The notes beneath the pieces are model-generated. The model was not told where the DNA came from. It was given only the letters and a program-made list of their open reading frames with translations, and searched no databases. The translations under genes were made by a program, and so were the position numbers. Of a DNA stretch of 64,000 bases, positions 53,460 to 61,421 are shown piece by piece (the first letter of the stretch is position 1; every line of letters begins with the position of its first letter). The stretch comes from Flavobacterium phycosphaerae (lineage in GTDB: Bacteria; Bacteroidota; Bacteroidia; Flavobacteriales; Flavobacteriaceae), in NCBI RefSeq assembly GCF_010119235.1, contig NZ_JAAATZ010000001.1, positions 2,758,501 to 2,822,500 of the forward strand, written 5' to 3'.

Positions 53460-53834
53460 TTATACGATTTCAATGCCGTTTTCTTCTAATAACATTAAAA
53501 GATAACTGCTTTGATTGGGGTTGTATTTTTCTACGCCACTTTGGTACCATTTCTGGATGACGTCAATTTGAAAGGCGGTATAATCATCGGCATCAATGTC
53601 CATGCCCAGCATCCCGGCCAATAAAAAATCTTCCAGTACTTTATTGGTCACTATTAATTTGGGAATTCCGTAAGTGATTTTTCCGTTTAATCGTTCGTAC
53701 TCTACTCTTCCTTGTTCAAATCCAAAAGCATAAGCTTCACTACTGTCCTCAATACAATCAATGTATGGGTTGAGTCCGCTGGCGTATCCGTCTAAGTAAT
53801 CTTGTCTGTAAACGGGGTTGAATATGTTTTTCAT
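53460..53834 (-). CDS. Hypothetical protein
   Basis: 124 residues from the ATG at 53834 (MKNIFNPVYRQDYLDGYASG). The frame continues upstream to 53999, but that part is the terminator of the next gene, so it is not coding. The protein is acidic, with YAFGFEQGRVEYERLNG and a C-terminal helix. No family recognised. It stands alone. Confidence 0.65.
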   Translation of the reverse strand: MKNIFNPVYRQDYLDGYASGLNPYIDCIEDSSEAYAFGFEQGRVEYERLNGKITYGIPKLIVTNKVLEDFLLAGMLGMDIDADDYTAFQIDVIQKWYQSGVEKYNPNQSSYLLMLLEENGIEIV

Positions 53835-53962
53835 AATACTTATTGTGGCATTTAATACTTCAAAGCTATTAAGTATACTCGAGTTTGATTTTAAAAATCG
53901 TTGAAAGGATAAAAAACTCTTTAAATCACGAGGGGCGTGACGTTCGTCGATGGAATACCAAC

Positions 53963-53995
53963 AAAAAACCCGATGAATTTCTCCATCGGGTTTTT
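53963..53995 (-). terminator. Terminator of the NHL/Ig protein gene
   Basis: CCCGATG (53969-53975) and CATCGGG (53984-53990) with an 8-base loop and T-runs on both sides. A 31-bp stretch covering it (53963-53993) is identical to the terminator of the glutathione peroxidase gene at 60452-60482. Confidence 0.8.
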
Positions 53996-54017
53996 CCATT
54001 TATGGTGGATACAAAGA

Positions 54018-57000
54018 TTATCGTTTTACAACCCGAAGATTTTTCACATGGTCACCCTGAGTTACTATTATAGTATAAACACCGGAAGCGTAACCTTCAC
54101 CGATAGCAAGCTCTAACGCTTCATCAACTCCAATTGCTTTCTTATCCAATAATTTTCCGGTCATATCGTATACTGAAACGCTTACGATAGCACTGCTTGT
54201 GGTGTTCAGGTTTAAATGGAAGTTATCATTGTATGGGTTTGGATAGGCTACAACATCAAATATTGGTTTAACAGCTTTACTGATTGATCCTCCTTCCGTA
54301 TTTCCATCATCAGGACAAGCTTTGTACCATACTGCAACTGCAGCCCCGGTAATACTAACGCCACAAGAGTTAGTGAATACTGCTCTGAAGTAGTTTACAC
54401 CATTCGAAACAAGTGTACTAGCTACCATATAACTTATACCGTTAGCCCCTGAAATATCACTAAATCCGGTAGTACTTGATGCCGTTGAATGTTGCCATTG
54501 GATAGTACCCACATAACCGTCACTGATAGTCAATAGCTTAACTGTACTTCTGCAAATGGCAGTTGTAACTGTTTTTCCTGTTGGTGAAGTGGTGCTAGCG
54601 ACAACAGCTTTAGCAACTGGTTTAGCCACTACATATACATAAGCCAAATCACTGTATAAAGTAGAACATGAACCAATAGTTACTTTAGCTCTAAAAGCTG
54701 AACTATAAGTAAGATTCCCTGTTGGATAAACTAAACTGTGATTCGTGGTTGCCATCCATGTTGGAGTCGCCGTGGCATAGTTGGTCGACTTTTCCCAGGT
54801 AATAGTGCCGGTAGCATTCGACAAACTCAAAGTAGTGCCGGTAGCAGGACATACCGTGGTGCCTCCCGAAATGGTTCCCACTACGGCAACGTCGGTTAGT
54901 GTATAAACCACAACATTAGTATAGACCGAAGTACAAGCACCACTGGTTACTTTAGCTCTGAAATATAAGTTGGTGCTTATACCCGTTACTGTATAAGTAG
55001 CCGCTGTACTGCTGGTTGAAGTAGTCCCAAAAGGAACCATTTGTGCATCGGTAGTTTTAGGTACATTGGCATAACTAATTCCATCTGTAGAATATTCCCA
55101 TTGAATCTTACCGGTATATCCGGCTAGTTTTAAAGAACCCGAGCTGCCACTGCAAACAGTACCTCCACCGATTACGGTACCGGCTACTGATGTCGGATTA
55201 ACCGTTATGGTTTTAACAGCAGTAGTGGCTGTGGTATTATTACATCCATTTATAACAATTACCCGATAAGCTTTATCCGAGGCAGCATTAGCGCCGGTAA
55301 GTGTATAACTTAAAATAGTGGCATCGGGTATATCGGTAAAAGGCCCTGCCGATGTTGGTGCCGATTGCCATTGACAGGCATTTCCAATAGCACCTGTAAG
55401 TGATAAAGTGATATCGTCCCCAGTACATACTGAAGAAGCTGAAGCTATAGAACCCGCTTTAACCGTACTCAAAACCCCTATGGTAATGATTCTTGAAGTA
55501 CTGGTTCCGCAATCACCGGTAACTATTAATCGGTAACGTAACACTGTATTGGTCGCAGCCATTTTGGTAATAGTTAAATCGGCTGTTGTAAATCCGCTAA
55601 AATGATAAACAGCATACTGCCCCTCATTGGTTATAGTGGTCCAAGGTGCGGTGGAGCTGGTTTGATATTGCCAAACATAAGTAGGATTAGACAAATTAGT
55701 CACTGCTTGAAGCGATCGTTGAGAACCAATAGCTGAACAAATATAATTATCAAAAGGTTCCTCACTGAAGGAAGGTTCACAAGGTAAAAGTGTAGAAAAA
55801 GCAAATGAAGCACTGGCAGTACTGCAATCATTTTGGGTTGAAACGGTATAAGTTGTGGATGGAGTCTGTACCGTAGGCGTTCCGGAAATGCTACCGCTTA
55901 TAGTATCAAAATGCAAGCCCTCAGGTAAACTCGGTGTAATCGAAAAAACGCTCATACCTCCAATTTTTTTAGCAAAACCACTTTCCTGTTCAACTACAAT
56001 AATATTACCGTCTTTATCAAAAGTAATGGCGGTTGGAAAAAAAACATAATTGGTTAGTCGGTAAATAGCTCCATTAAAAGTAATAACTTTAACACAATTA
56101 TCCCCTAAATCCGATACAAATAAATTCCCATTGCTATCCATCGTCATTCCTTTAGCATTAATCCCTTGTGAAATGAATTCGGAAACCGTACCATCCGGAA
56201 GGATTTTTTGAATTTGAGAACCATCAGTAACATAAACTAAACCAGACGGACTAACGGCTATGCTATAGGGTGACAGGGTCAAATTGGCTAAAAGTGTAAC
56301 TGTACCGTCTGGTGCTATTTTCTTTACCGCATTGTTACCGGCGTCAGACACATAGACAGTACCTGCTCCGTCAATAGCCAAACCTTGCGGGTTATTAAAT
56401 CCGGAACCTATCGTGATAATACTGCCATCGGTATTTATTCTTTTTACGCTATTGCTAGCGGCATCGGCTACATAAACATTTCCGGCAGCATCGGCTACTA
56501 AACCACATGGACCATTAAATCCTGAGTATGTAAATCGATTGCCGTTGGCATCGACTTTATAAACAACATCAAAATTAGTATTCGAAAAATATAAATTACC
56601 CGCATTGTCTTTACAAGCACCATAGGAAATACTCAATCGGTGTCTTATTATGGTAAAACTGTCATCCGGAGCAAATTTTACAATCCCGCTATAATTGGTA
56701 GTATATACATTCCCCAAAGCATCTGCTGTCATTGTTTTAGGTTGACCAAACAGACCTGCATTGATGGATTGAAGAATAGCACCGCTTGAATTAATTCTAT
56801 TTGCAACTCCATTTTGGTACACATAAATTTGACCTAAAACATTTGAACATATACCATCGGCTATCATACCATTAAAAAACAAAATGCTTAAAGAACCGTT
56901 GGGCGTTATTTTAAATAATTTACTGCTGGCTGTAAAATAGACTGTACCAGTGGCGTCAACCGCTATACCGCCCATAACCTCAAAAGTAAACAAGGTAGTG

Positions 57001-57851
57001 ATATTGCCGCTCGGAGTCATTTTTTTCAAACTTGAATTGTATACATTAAAGGCATAATCGGGTATGCTGGTTACAAACAAATTGCCGAAAGTATCAATGG
57101 CAATTCCGTAAGGCGCAATAAAAGCTGTAGAAACAGTTGTAACCGTGCGGTCAGGAGCGATTTTTTTGATGGCGTTATTTCTGGTATCGGCTACATATAC
57201 GTTTCCGGCTGCATCTACCGCCAATCCTTGAGGTTTGTTAAAACTGCCTGTAATGTTGTACATATCTCCGTTAGGCGTTATTTTTCTGATGGAATTTTTA
57301 TCCGTATCAGCCACAAAAAGATTCCCTGAGGCATCTATTACGACACCGCCCGGGTTGCTGATAACGGGTCCGAAATTGACAGCAGCACCCGAAAGCAATA
57401 TGGGTTGCCCTGCTGAATTTGTTGGTTCTATGGGAGTAATAGCCGTGCTCGGCAAATAATTAGTAGCTACCGAATTGTATTGAATAACCGGAGCAGTATT
57501 CACTTTTATAAGGTTTTGATAGATCCATGACTCAACACTACCACAGCTACCGGTAACAAGGCAGGTATAGTATCCGGCGTCATTTGAAGTGGCATCGCTC
57601 AAAATCAGATTGTCCGAGTTGGCTCCCGGTACCGGCACACCGTCCTTTTTCCATTGGTAGGTTAAATCTGTTCCTTCTGCCTGTATGAACAAATAGGCAA
57701 AACCACCCTCGCAAATGGTTTGTGAATTAATTGGATCATAAACAATTGTTGGCGGAGAACATTGTGCTATACTTTTTCCGGAAAGGAGCAACAATAAAAA
57801 AAATAAGTGTTTGATTTTATTGCTTTTAAAGCTTGTAATGATAGCTTTCAT
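54018..57851 (-). CDS. Giant NHL-repeat and Ig-like protein with T9SS sorting domain
   Basis: 1277 residues. A signal peptide ends at SIAQC. An Ig-like domain (about residues 33-115) comes first, then many NHL-type repeats (GxxYVADxxNNxIKKI pattern, about residues 150-640). Several further Ig-like or SprB-like repeats with Cys/Thr-rich segments follow to about 1180, and a C-terminal T9SS sorting domain (AYPNPYNDN ... LRVVKR) ends it. It is probably a surface adhesin or scaffold. Promoter and operator-like sites lie just upstream, and its regulator genes are adjacent. Confidence 0.88.
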   Translation of the reverse strand: MKAIITSFKSNKIKHLFFLLLLLSGKSIAQCSPPTIVYDPINSQTICEGGFAYLFIQAEGTDLTYQWKKDGVPVPGANSDNLILSDATSNDAGYYTCLVTGSCGSVESWIYQNLIKVNTAPVIQYNSVATNYLPSTAITPIEPTNSAGQPILLSGAAVNFGPVISNPGGVVIDASGNLFVADTDKNSIRKITPNGDMYNITGSFNKPQGLAVDAAGNVYVADTRNNAIKKIAPDRTVTTVSTAFIAPYGIAIDTFGNLFVTSIPDYAFNVYNSSLKKMTPSGNITTLFTFEVMGGIAVDATGTVYFTASSKLFKITPNGSLSILFFNGMIADGICSNVLGQIYVYQNGVANRINSSGAILQSINAGLFGQPKTMTADALGNVYTTNYSGIVKFAPDDSFTIIRHRLSISYGACKDNAGNLYFSNTNFDVVYKVDANGNRFTYSGFNGPCGLVADAAGNVYVADAASNSVKRINTDGSIITIGSGFNNPQGLAIDGAGTVYVSDAGNNAVKKIAPDGTVTLLANLTLSPYSIAVSPSGLVYVTDGSQIQKILPDGTVSEFISQGINAKGMTMDSNGNLFVSDLGDNCVKVITFNGAIYRLTNYVFFPTAITFDKDGNIIVVEQESGFAKKIGGMSVFSITPSLPEGLHFDTISGSISGTPTVQTPSTTYTVSTQNDCSTASASFAFSTLLPCEPSFSEEPFDNYICSAIGSQRSLQAVTNLSNPTYVWQYQTSSTAPWTTITNEGQYAVYHFSGFTTADLTITKMAATNTVLRYRLIVTGDCGTSTSRIITIGVLSTVKAGSIASASSVCTGDDITLSLTGAIGNACQWQSAPTSAGPFTDIPDATILSYTLTGANAASDKAYRVIVINGCNNTTATTAVKTITVNPTSVAGTVIGGGTVCSGSSGSLKLAGYTGKIQWEYSTDGISYANVPKTTDAQMVPFGTTSTSSTAATYTVTGISTNLYFRAKVTSGACTSVYTNVVVYTLTDVAVVGTISGGTTVCPATGTTLSLSNATGTITWEKSTNYATATPTWMATTNHSLVYPTGNLTYSSAFRAKVTIGSCSTLYSDLAYVYVVAKPVAKAVVASTTSPTGKTVTTAICRSTVKLLTISDGYVGTIQWQHSTASSTTGFSDISGANGISYMVASTLVSNGVNYFRAVFTNSCGVSITGAAVAVWYKACPDDGNTEGGSISKAVKPIFDVVAYPNPYNDNFHLNLNTTSSAIVSVSVYDMTGKLLDKKAIGVDEALELAIGEGYASGVYTIIVTQGDHVKNLRVVKR

Positions 57852-57876
57852 GACTCAAATTTAAAGGGTTAGTAAA

Positions 57877-57884
57877 CAAAGCTA
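57877..57884 (-). promoter_or_regulatory. Promoter -7 box for the NHL/Ig protein gene
   Basis: The minus strand reads TAGCTTTG, 26 bp upstream of the start. A TTG lies 20 bp further upstream. The repeated regulator-like site at 57907-57920 overlaps that TTG region, as an activator would. Confidence 0.45.
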
Positions 57885-57906
57885 CTTATCCCCAGCTGAA
57901 TCAGCA

Positions 57907-57920
57907 ATAGCGGTTTTCCC
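57907..57920 (-). promoter_or_regulatory. Candidate operator, copy 1 (ATAGCGGTTTTCCC)
   Basis: 14 bp identical to a site at 58593-58606. This copy is 56-69 bp upstream of the NHL/Ig gene; the other is 35-48 bp upstream of the LuxR-type regulator gene. Both face the same way relative to their genes. Confidence 0.5.
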
Positions 57921-57931
57921 TGATGGTAGGA

Positions 57932-58558
57932 CTAAATTTGTGATAAATAACCGAGTTTGGCTACTTCTCTTATCATACCGGCTACATTTTTAACATCAAG
58001 TTTGACAAAGATGCTTTTGCGGTGGTTTTCTACGGTATTAATAGAGATGTTGAGTTCAGTAGCTATATCACTGGTAGTAAATTCGCGGGCTATGAGTTGT
58101 ACTATTTCTATTTCTCTTTCGCTTAACGAGTTGGGTTTTAGAGGTGCAGTTTTTTTAATCATAAAAGCATAATCCTCCGGAAGTGAAATATGACCTTCAT
58201 GCACTAACAAAATAGCTTCAACCAAATCTTCTAAATCCTGATTTTTATTGACATAGCCTTTTACACCAATGGCTAATAAATTATCAACCAAAACAGCACT
58301 GGCCAAAGAAGTAAAAGAAATCACTTTACTATCAGCATAATTTTTACACAAGAACTCATACACTTCCAATCCTTTGATGTCTATACCTAACAAATCAACT
58401 ATAAAAACATCTATCAGTGGACTATCTATCAACTTTTCGTGTAGTTCAGTTTTACTTTTGGCAGTAAACACTACCTCAATAGCAGGCTGATCGTTCAGAA
58501 AACTGACTAAACTTCTCAACACTACCGGATGATCTTCAAAAATCGCTACTGTAATCAT
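57932..58558 (-). CDS. LuxR/NarL-family response regulator
   Basis: 208 residues from the ATG at 58558 (MITVAIFEDHPVVLRSL); the frame upstream to 58609 starts with TTG and contains the operator-like site. The receiver domain has Asp55 (FIVDLLG), and a LuxR HTH follows (LSEREIEIVQLIAREFTTSDIATELNISINTVENH). It follows the TPR kinase gene on the same strand, a cognate pair. It probably controls the NHL/Ig gene downstream. Confidence 0.9.
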   Translation of the reverse strand: MITVAIFEDHPVVLRSLVSFLNDQPAIEVVFTAKSKTELHEKLIDSPLIDVFIVDLLGIDIKGLEVYEFLCKNYADSKVISFTSLASAVLVDNLLAIGVKGYVNKNQDLEDLVEAILLVHEGHISLPEDYAFMIKKTAPLKPNSLSEREIEIVQLIAREFTTSDIATELNISINTVENHRKSIFVKLDVKNVAGMIREVAKLGYLSQI

Positions 58559-58592
58559 GTGACAAAAATGATTTTTTTTGGGCAATAAATCC

Positions 58593-58606
58593 ATAGCGGT
58601 TTTCCC
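58593..58606 (-). promoter_or_regulatory. Candidate operator, copy 2 (ATAGCGGTTTTCCC)
   Basis: Identical to copy 1 at 57907-57920. Located just after the kinase stop codon and before the response regulator gene. Confidence 0.5.
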
Positions 58607-58609
58607 CAA

Positions 58610-60328
58610 CTATGGCAATACTATCGAAAAGGTGCAACCTCCCATTTGGTGATTTTCTGCCAGGATAGTGCCTTTATGTTTTTGCATTAATTCATAAGAA
58701 AGATACAATCCTAAACCAAACCCTGACTCCTGTTGGGTTCCTAACCCCGGATTGATTACTTGGTGAAATAACTTGTTCATTTTTTTCTCAGGAATACCGC
58801 AACCATAATCCCTGATTTTAATACTGTTTTCTATGCAATATATTTCAACAGTGCTATTGGGGTTTGAAAACTTAAGAGCATTGTTGACTACGTTTCTTAA
58901 AACAATTTTTAAAACCTCGGGAGGAAAAACAATAAGCTCCTCCTCAGCAATAGCATTCAAAATAGTAATACTTTTTTCTTTTGCCTTGTTGGTGGATTGT
59001 TTGATTATTTCGTCAACAAAGAGTTTGAGTTTTATTTCCACCACATTAGTTACGCTAACTTTCAACTCTGTTTTGGCCCAATCCAGCAAACTTTCAAGCA
59101 TGGCATCCGACTGTTCCAGTTGTAATCCCACATCTTTCATATAAGTCGCAATCATTGAGTTTTCTGATTTTTCAACTTCTTTATTGGAAAGTAATAGTTT
59201 TAAAGTGGTTATTGGTCCTTTGAAATCGTGCGAGATAACTGAAAATATCTTCTGATGCAACAGATTGAACTGTATTAATTCTTTGTTATTATTTTCAATT
59301 TGTGCTTTTTGTTTCTCCAATTCTAAATTGGTTAACTTTTGTTTTTTAGAAAGGCGTAACAAATAGAAAATCAATACACAAAATGCCAAAATAGCAAAAA
59401 CAGTAGCCACCAAAACGATTCTTTGGTTTCGAATAATCTGGTCATTTTTTTTATTAATCAGCTTTAAGGAATTGTTCTTTTCGGTCTTTAAGTTGTTTTG
59501 GTACTGGGCTTCCAACTCATCCATATTTTGGTTGCGCACATTTAGGGCATACTTACCTTCTAACAAAATTATGGTGTCATACAACTCGTTGGCTTCCTTA
59601 TAGTAAGCATTATTTTGCAGAATTTTGTATTGTGCTTTTCGGGTATTAATACTGTTTACCAGTTCTTTACACGAATCAGCTTGTTTGACTGCTAAATCAA
59701 CGGTATATAAGGCCTGTTTTACATGCCTCATTTTATCATATACTTCAGCCATTTTACTGGTAACTTCGGGAATCTTACAATAGTCATTATACTTTTTGGT
59801 CAGCTGTAATGCCGTTTCAAATTCAGCCAAACTTTCTTTGTATTTCCGCTGTAGCGTTAAGCAATAACCCAGCATACAATGATTGTCTATATCATAAAAA
59901 CTACTTTGATGTAATTGTTTGGCTTTCAAAGCATATTGATAGGCTAATTCAAATTTTAATTCGGTATAATAAATATCCGCCAAATTGATATAATTTCGTT
60001 TTTTGAAGTCGGAGGACACAGTTTTTTCATTACAATATTCGAGCGATTTTTGACTGTAAGCCACCGCTTCGTTATACCGGCAGACTCTTTTATAATAAAT
60101 GCTTTTGTAATAATTGAGTCCGGCTAATTCATAGCGAGAAAGGTTTTCATTTTCTGAAAATTTACTAATCAGAAAAGCAATGCTGTCAAATTTTTTATCT
60201 TTTTCAAACTCTCTAAATGCACTGTTAAAGGCAGTAAAACGGGTAGTTGATTTTTGAGAATAGGAAGTAAACACTACTGAAAGAAGTAGAAAGAGAAAGG
60301 TTTTCTTTTTCAATAATGAAAATGACAT
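58610..60328 (-). CDS. TPR-domain sensor histidine kinase
   Basis: 572 residues. A signal peptide (to TSYSQ) is followed by TPR repeats (about residues 60-280) that face the periplasm. One transmembrane helix (IVLVATVFAILAFCVLIFYLL) leads to a short coiled coil, a HisKA-like region (FSVISHDFKGPITTLKLLLS) and an HATPase domain (NVVNNALKFSNPN, GFGLGLYLS). Partner of the LuxR regulator encoded next. Confidence 0.9.
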   Translation of the reverse strand: MSFSLLKKKTFLFLLLSVVFTSYSQKSTTRFTAFNSAFREFEKDKKFDSIAFLISKFSENENLSRYELAGLNYYKSIYYKRVCRYNEAVAYSQKSLEYCNEKTVSSDFKKRNYINLADIYYTELKFELAYQYALKAKQLHQSSFYDIDNHCMLGYCLTLQRKYKESLAEFETALQLTKKYNDYCKIPEVTSKMAEVYDKMRHVKQALYTVDLAVKQADSCKELVNSINTRKAQYKILQNNAYYKEANELYDTIILLEGKYALNVRNQNMDELEAQYQNNLKTEKNNSLKLINKKNDQIIRNQRIVLVATVFAILAFCVLIFYLLRLSKKQKLTNLELEKQKAQIENNNKELIQFNLLHQKIFSVISHDFKGPITTLKLLLSNKEVEKSENSMIATYMKDVGLQLEQSDAMLESLLDWAKTELKVSVTNVVEIKLKLFVDEIIKQSTNKAKEKSITILNAIAEEELIVFPPEVLKIVLRNVVNNALKFSNPNSTVEIYCIENSIKIRDYGCGIPEKKMNKLFHQVINPGLGTQQESGFGLGLYLSYELMQKHKGTILAENHQMGGCTFSIVLP

Positions 60329-60451
60329 ACGTTTACTTTATTGACTTTAAATAAATAACAAATTCCCGAATCAAAAAAAGAATCAGGGTAAACTGCTTTC
60401 AAAAACAGACAAAAGGCAATTTATGACTCTAAAATTTAAACCACAGCTACT

Positions 60452-60482
60452 AAAAAACCCGATGAATTTCTCCATCGGGTTT
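60452..60482 (-). terminator. Terminator of the glutathione peroxidase gene
   Basis: CCCGATG (60458-60464) and CATCGGG (60473-60479) with the same 8-base loop. 31 bp are identical to the terminator at 53963-53993. Confidence 0.75.
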
Positions 60483-60503
60483 GTATAAAAAGGGTTTATT
60501 CTT

Positions 60504-61106
60504 TTATTTTGCGTTAATCCAACCTACTATGGCTTCATCTGTTGGTAAGACTCTTGGCGATAACACTTTCTCTAATTCGCCTTTCTCATTGATTAAGTAT
60601 TTTTGAAAATTCCACTCAACTTCACTATCCTGCAAGCCGTTTCGGCTTTTTTCGGTTAAAAATTTATAAACGTCATGTTTATCCTCTCCTTTTACCGAAA
60701 TCTTACTCATCATTGGGAACGTCACCCCATAATTCATTTTGCAAAACTGCGCTATCTGACTGTCATTTCCGGGTTCCTGTGCACCAAAGTTATTGGCCGG
60801 AAACCCAACGATTACAAAGTTTTTGTCTTGATATTTTTCATAAATCGCTTCCAAATCTTTGTACTGTGGGGTTAATCCACATTCCGAAGCGGTGTTTACC
60901 ACAAGTATCTTCTTTCCTTTTAAGCTCGAAAAGTCGAATTGTTTTCCGTACAAGTCGGTAACTTTAAACTGGTAAATTGTTTCTGTTTTTGTTTCTGCAT
61001 TCATGGTAGTATTTTTTGTGGTTGCTGCAACCGATTTAGTTTGGGCGTTATTTTGGCAACTCCAAAGCAACATTAACCCACAACTTAGTGTCAAAAGTCT
61101 TTTCAT
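60504..61106 (-). CDS. Glutathione peroxidase family lipoprotein
   Basis: 200 residues. The leader ends in MLLWSCQNN, a lipobox (Cys17). The thioredoxin-fold domain has the peroxidatic Cys76 in NTASECGLTPQ in place of Sec, plus GFPANNFGAQEPG and WNFQKYLI. It reduces peroxides, probably with thioredoxin, at the cell envelope. It stands alone. Confidence 0.92.
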   Translation of the reverse strand: MKRLLTLSCGLMLLWSCQNNAQTKSVAATTKNTTMNAETKTETIYQFKVTDLYGKQFDFSSLKGKKILVVNTASECGLTPQYKDLEAIYEKYQDKNFVIVGFPANNFGAQEPGNDSQIAQFCKMNYGVTFPMMSKISVKGEDKHDVYKFLTEKSRNGLQDSEVEWNFQKYLINEKGELEKVLSPRVLPTDEAIVGWINAK

Positions 61107-61421
61107 TTTTTAAATTTTTTATAAAATTACTGATTATTCAAGAGTTTGATGTTATACAATCCCTAAATTTTTATTAAAAAAAAGAACTCAATGGTTTTTT
61201 AAAACCACTGAGTTCCCAACAAAACATGATAGAAATTTATCTTCTACCAACCAAAACAAAATGAAACAATCTCATAGCAGATTTTTCCTTTATTGAATAG
61301 TGAAACAAGTGATTCCCTATTTCCCCCATATGGACAAATGATAAAATTTTGTTAAATAAACTGACATAGGCCTACTTCAATTTAGTTAATCTTTGTCCAT
61401 AAATCAATCCCGTTATTTCAT
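61107..61421. other. 315-bp gap between the glutathione peroxidase and TonB receptor genes
   Basis: It holds the promoter side of the peroxidase gene and, at 61176-61214, the terminator of the TonB receptor gene. The rest (61215-61421) is AT-rich and I see no gene or repeat in it. Confidence 0.6.
61176..61214 (-). terminator. Terminator of the TonB receptor gene
   Basis: GAACTCA(A)TGGTTTT (61184-61197) pairs with AAAACCA(C)TGAGTTC. Read on the minus strand it ends in a run of eight T. Confidence 0.8.

Noticed and set aside
53835..53999. N-terminal extension of the hypothetical gene at 53460
   Set aside because: The extension covers the terminator of the NHL/Ig gene, and an ATG with a typical protein start lies at 53834.
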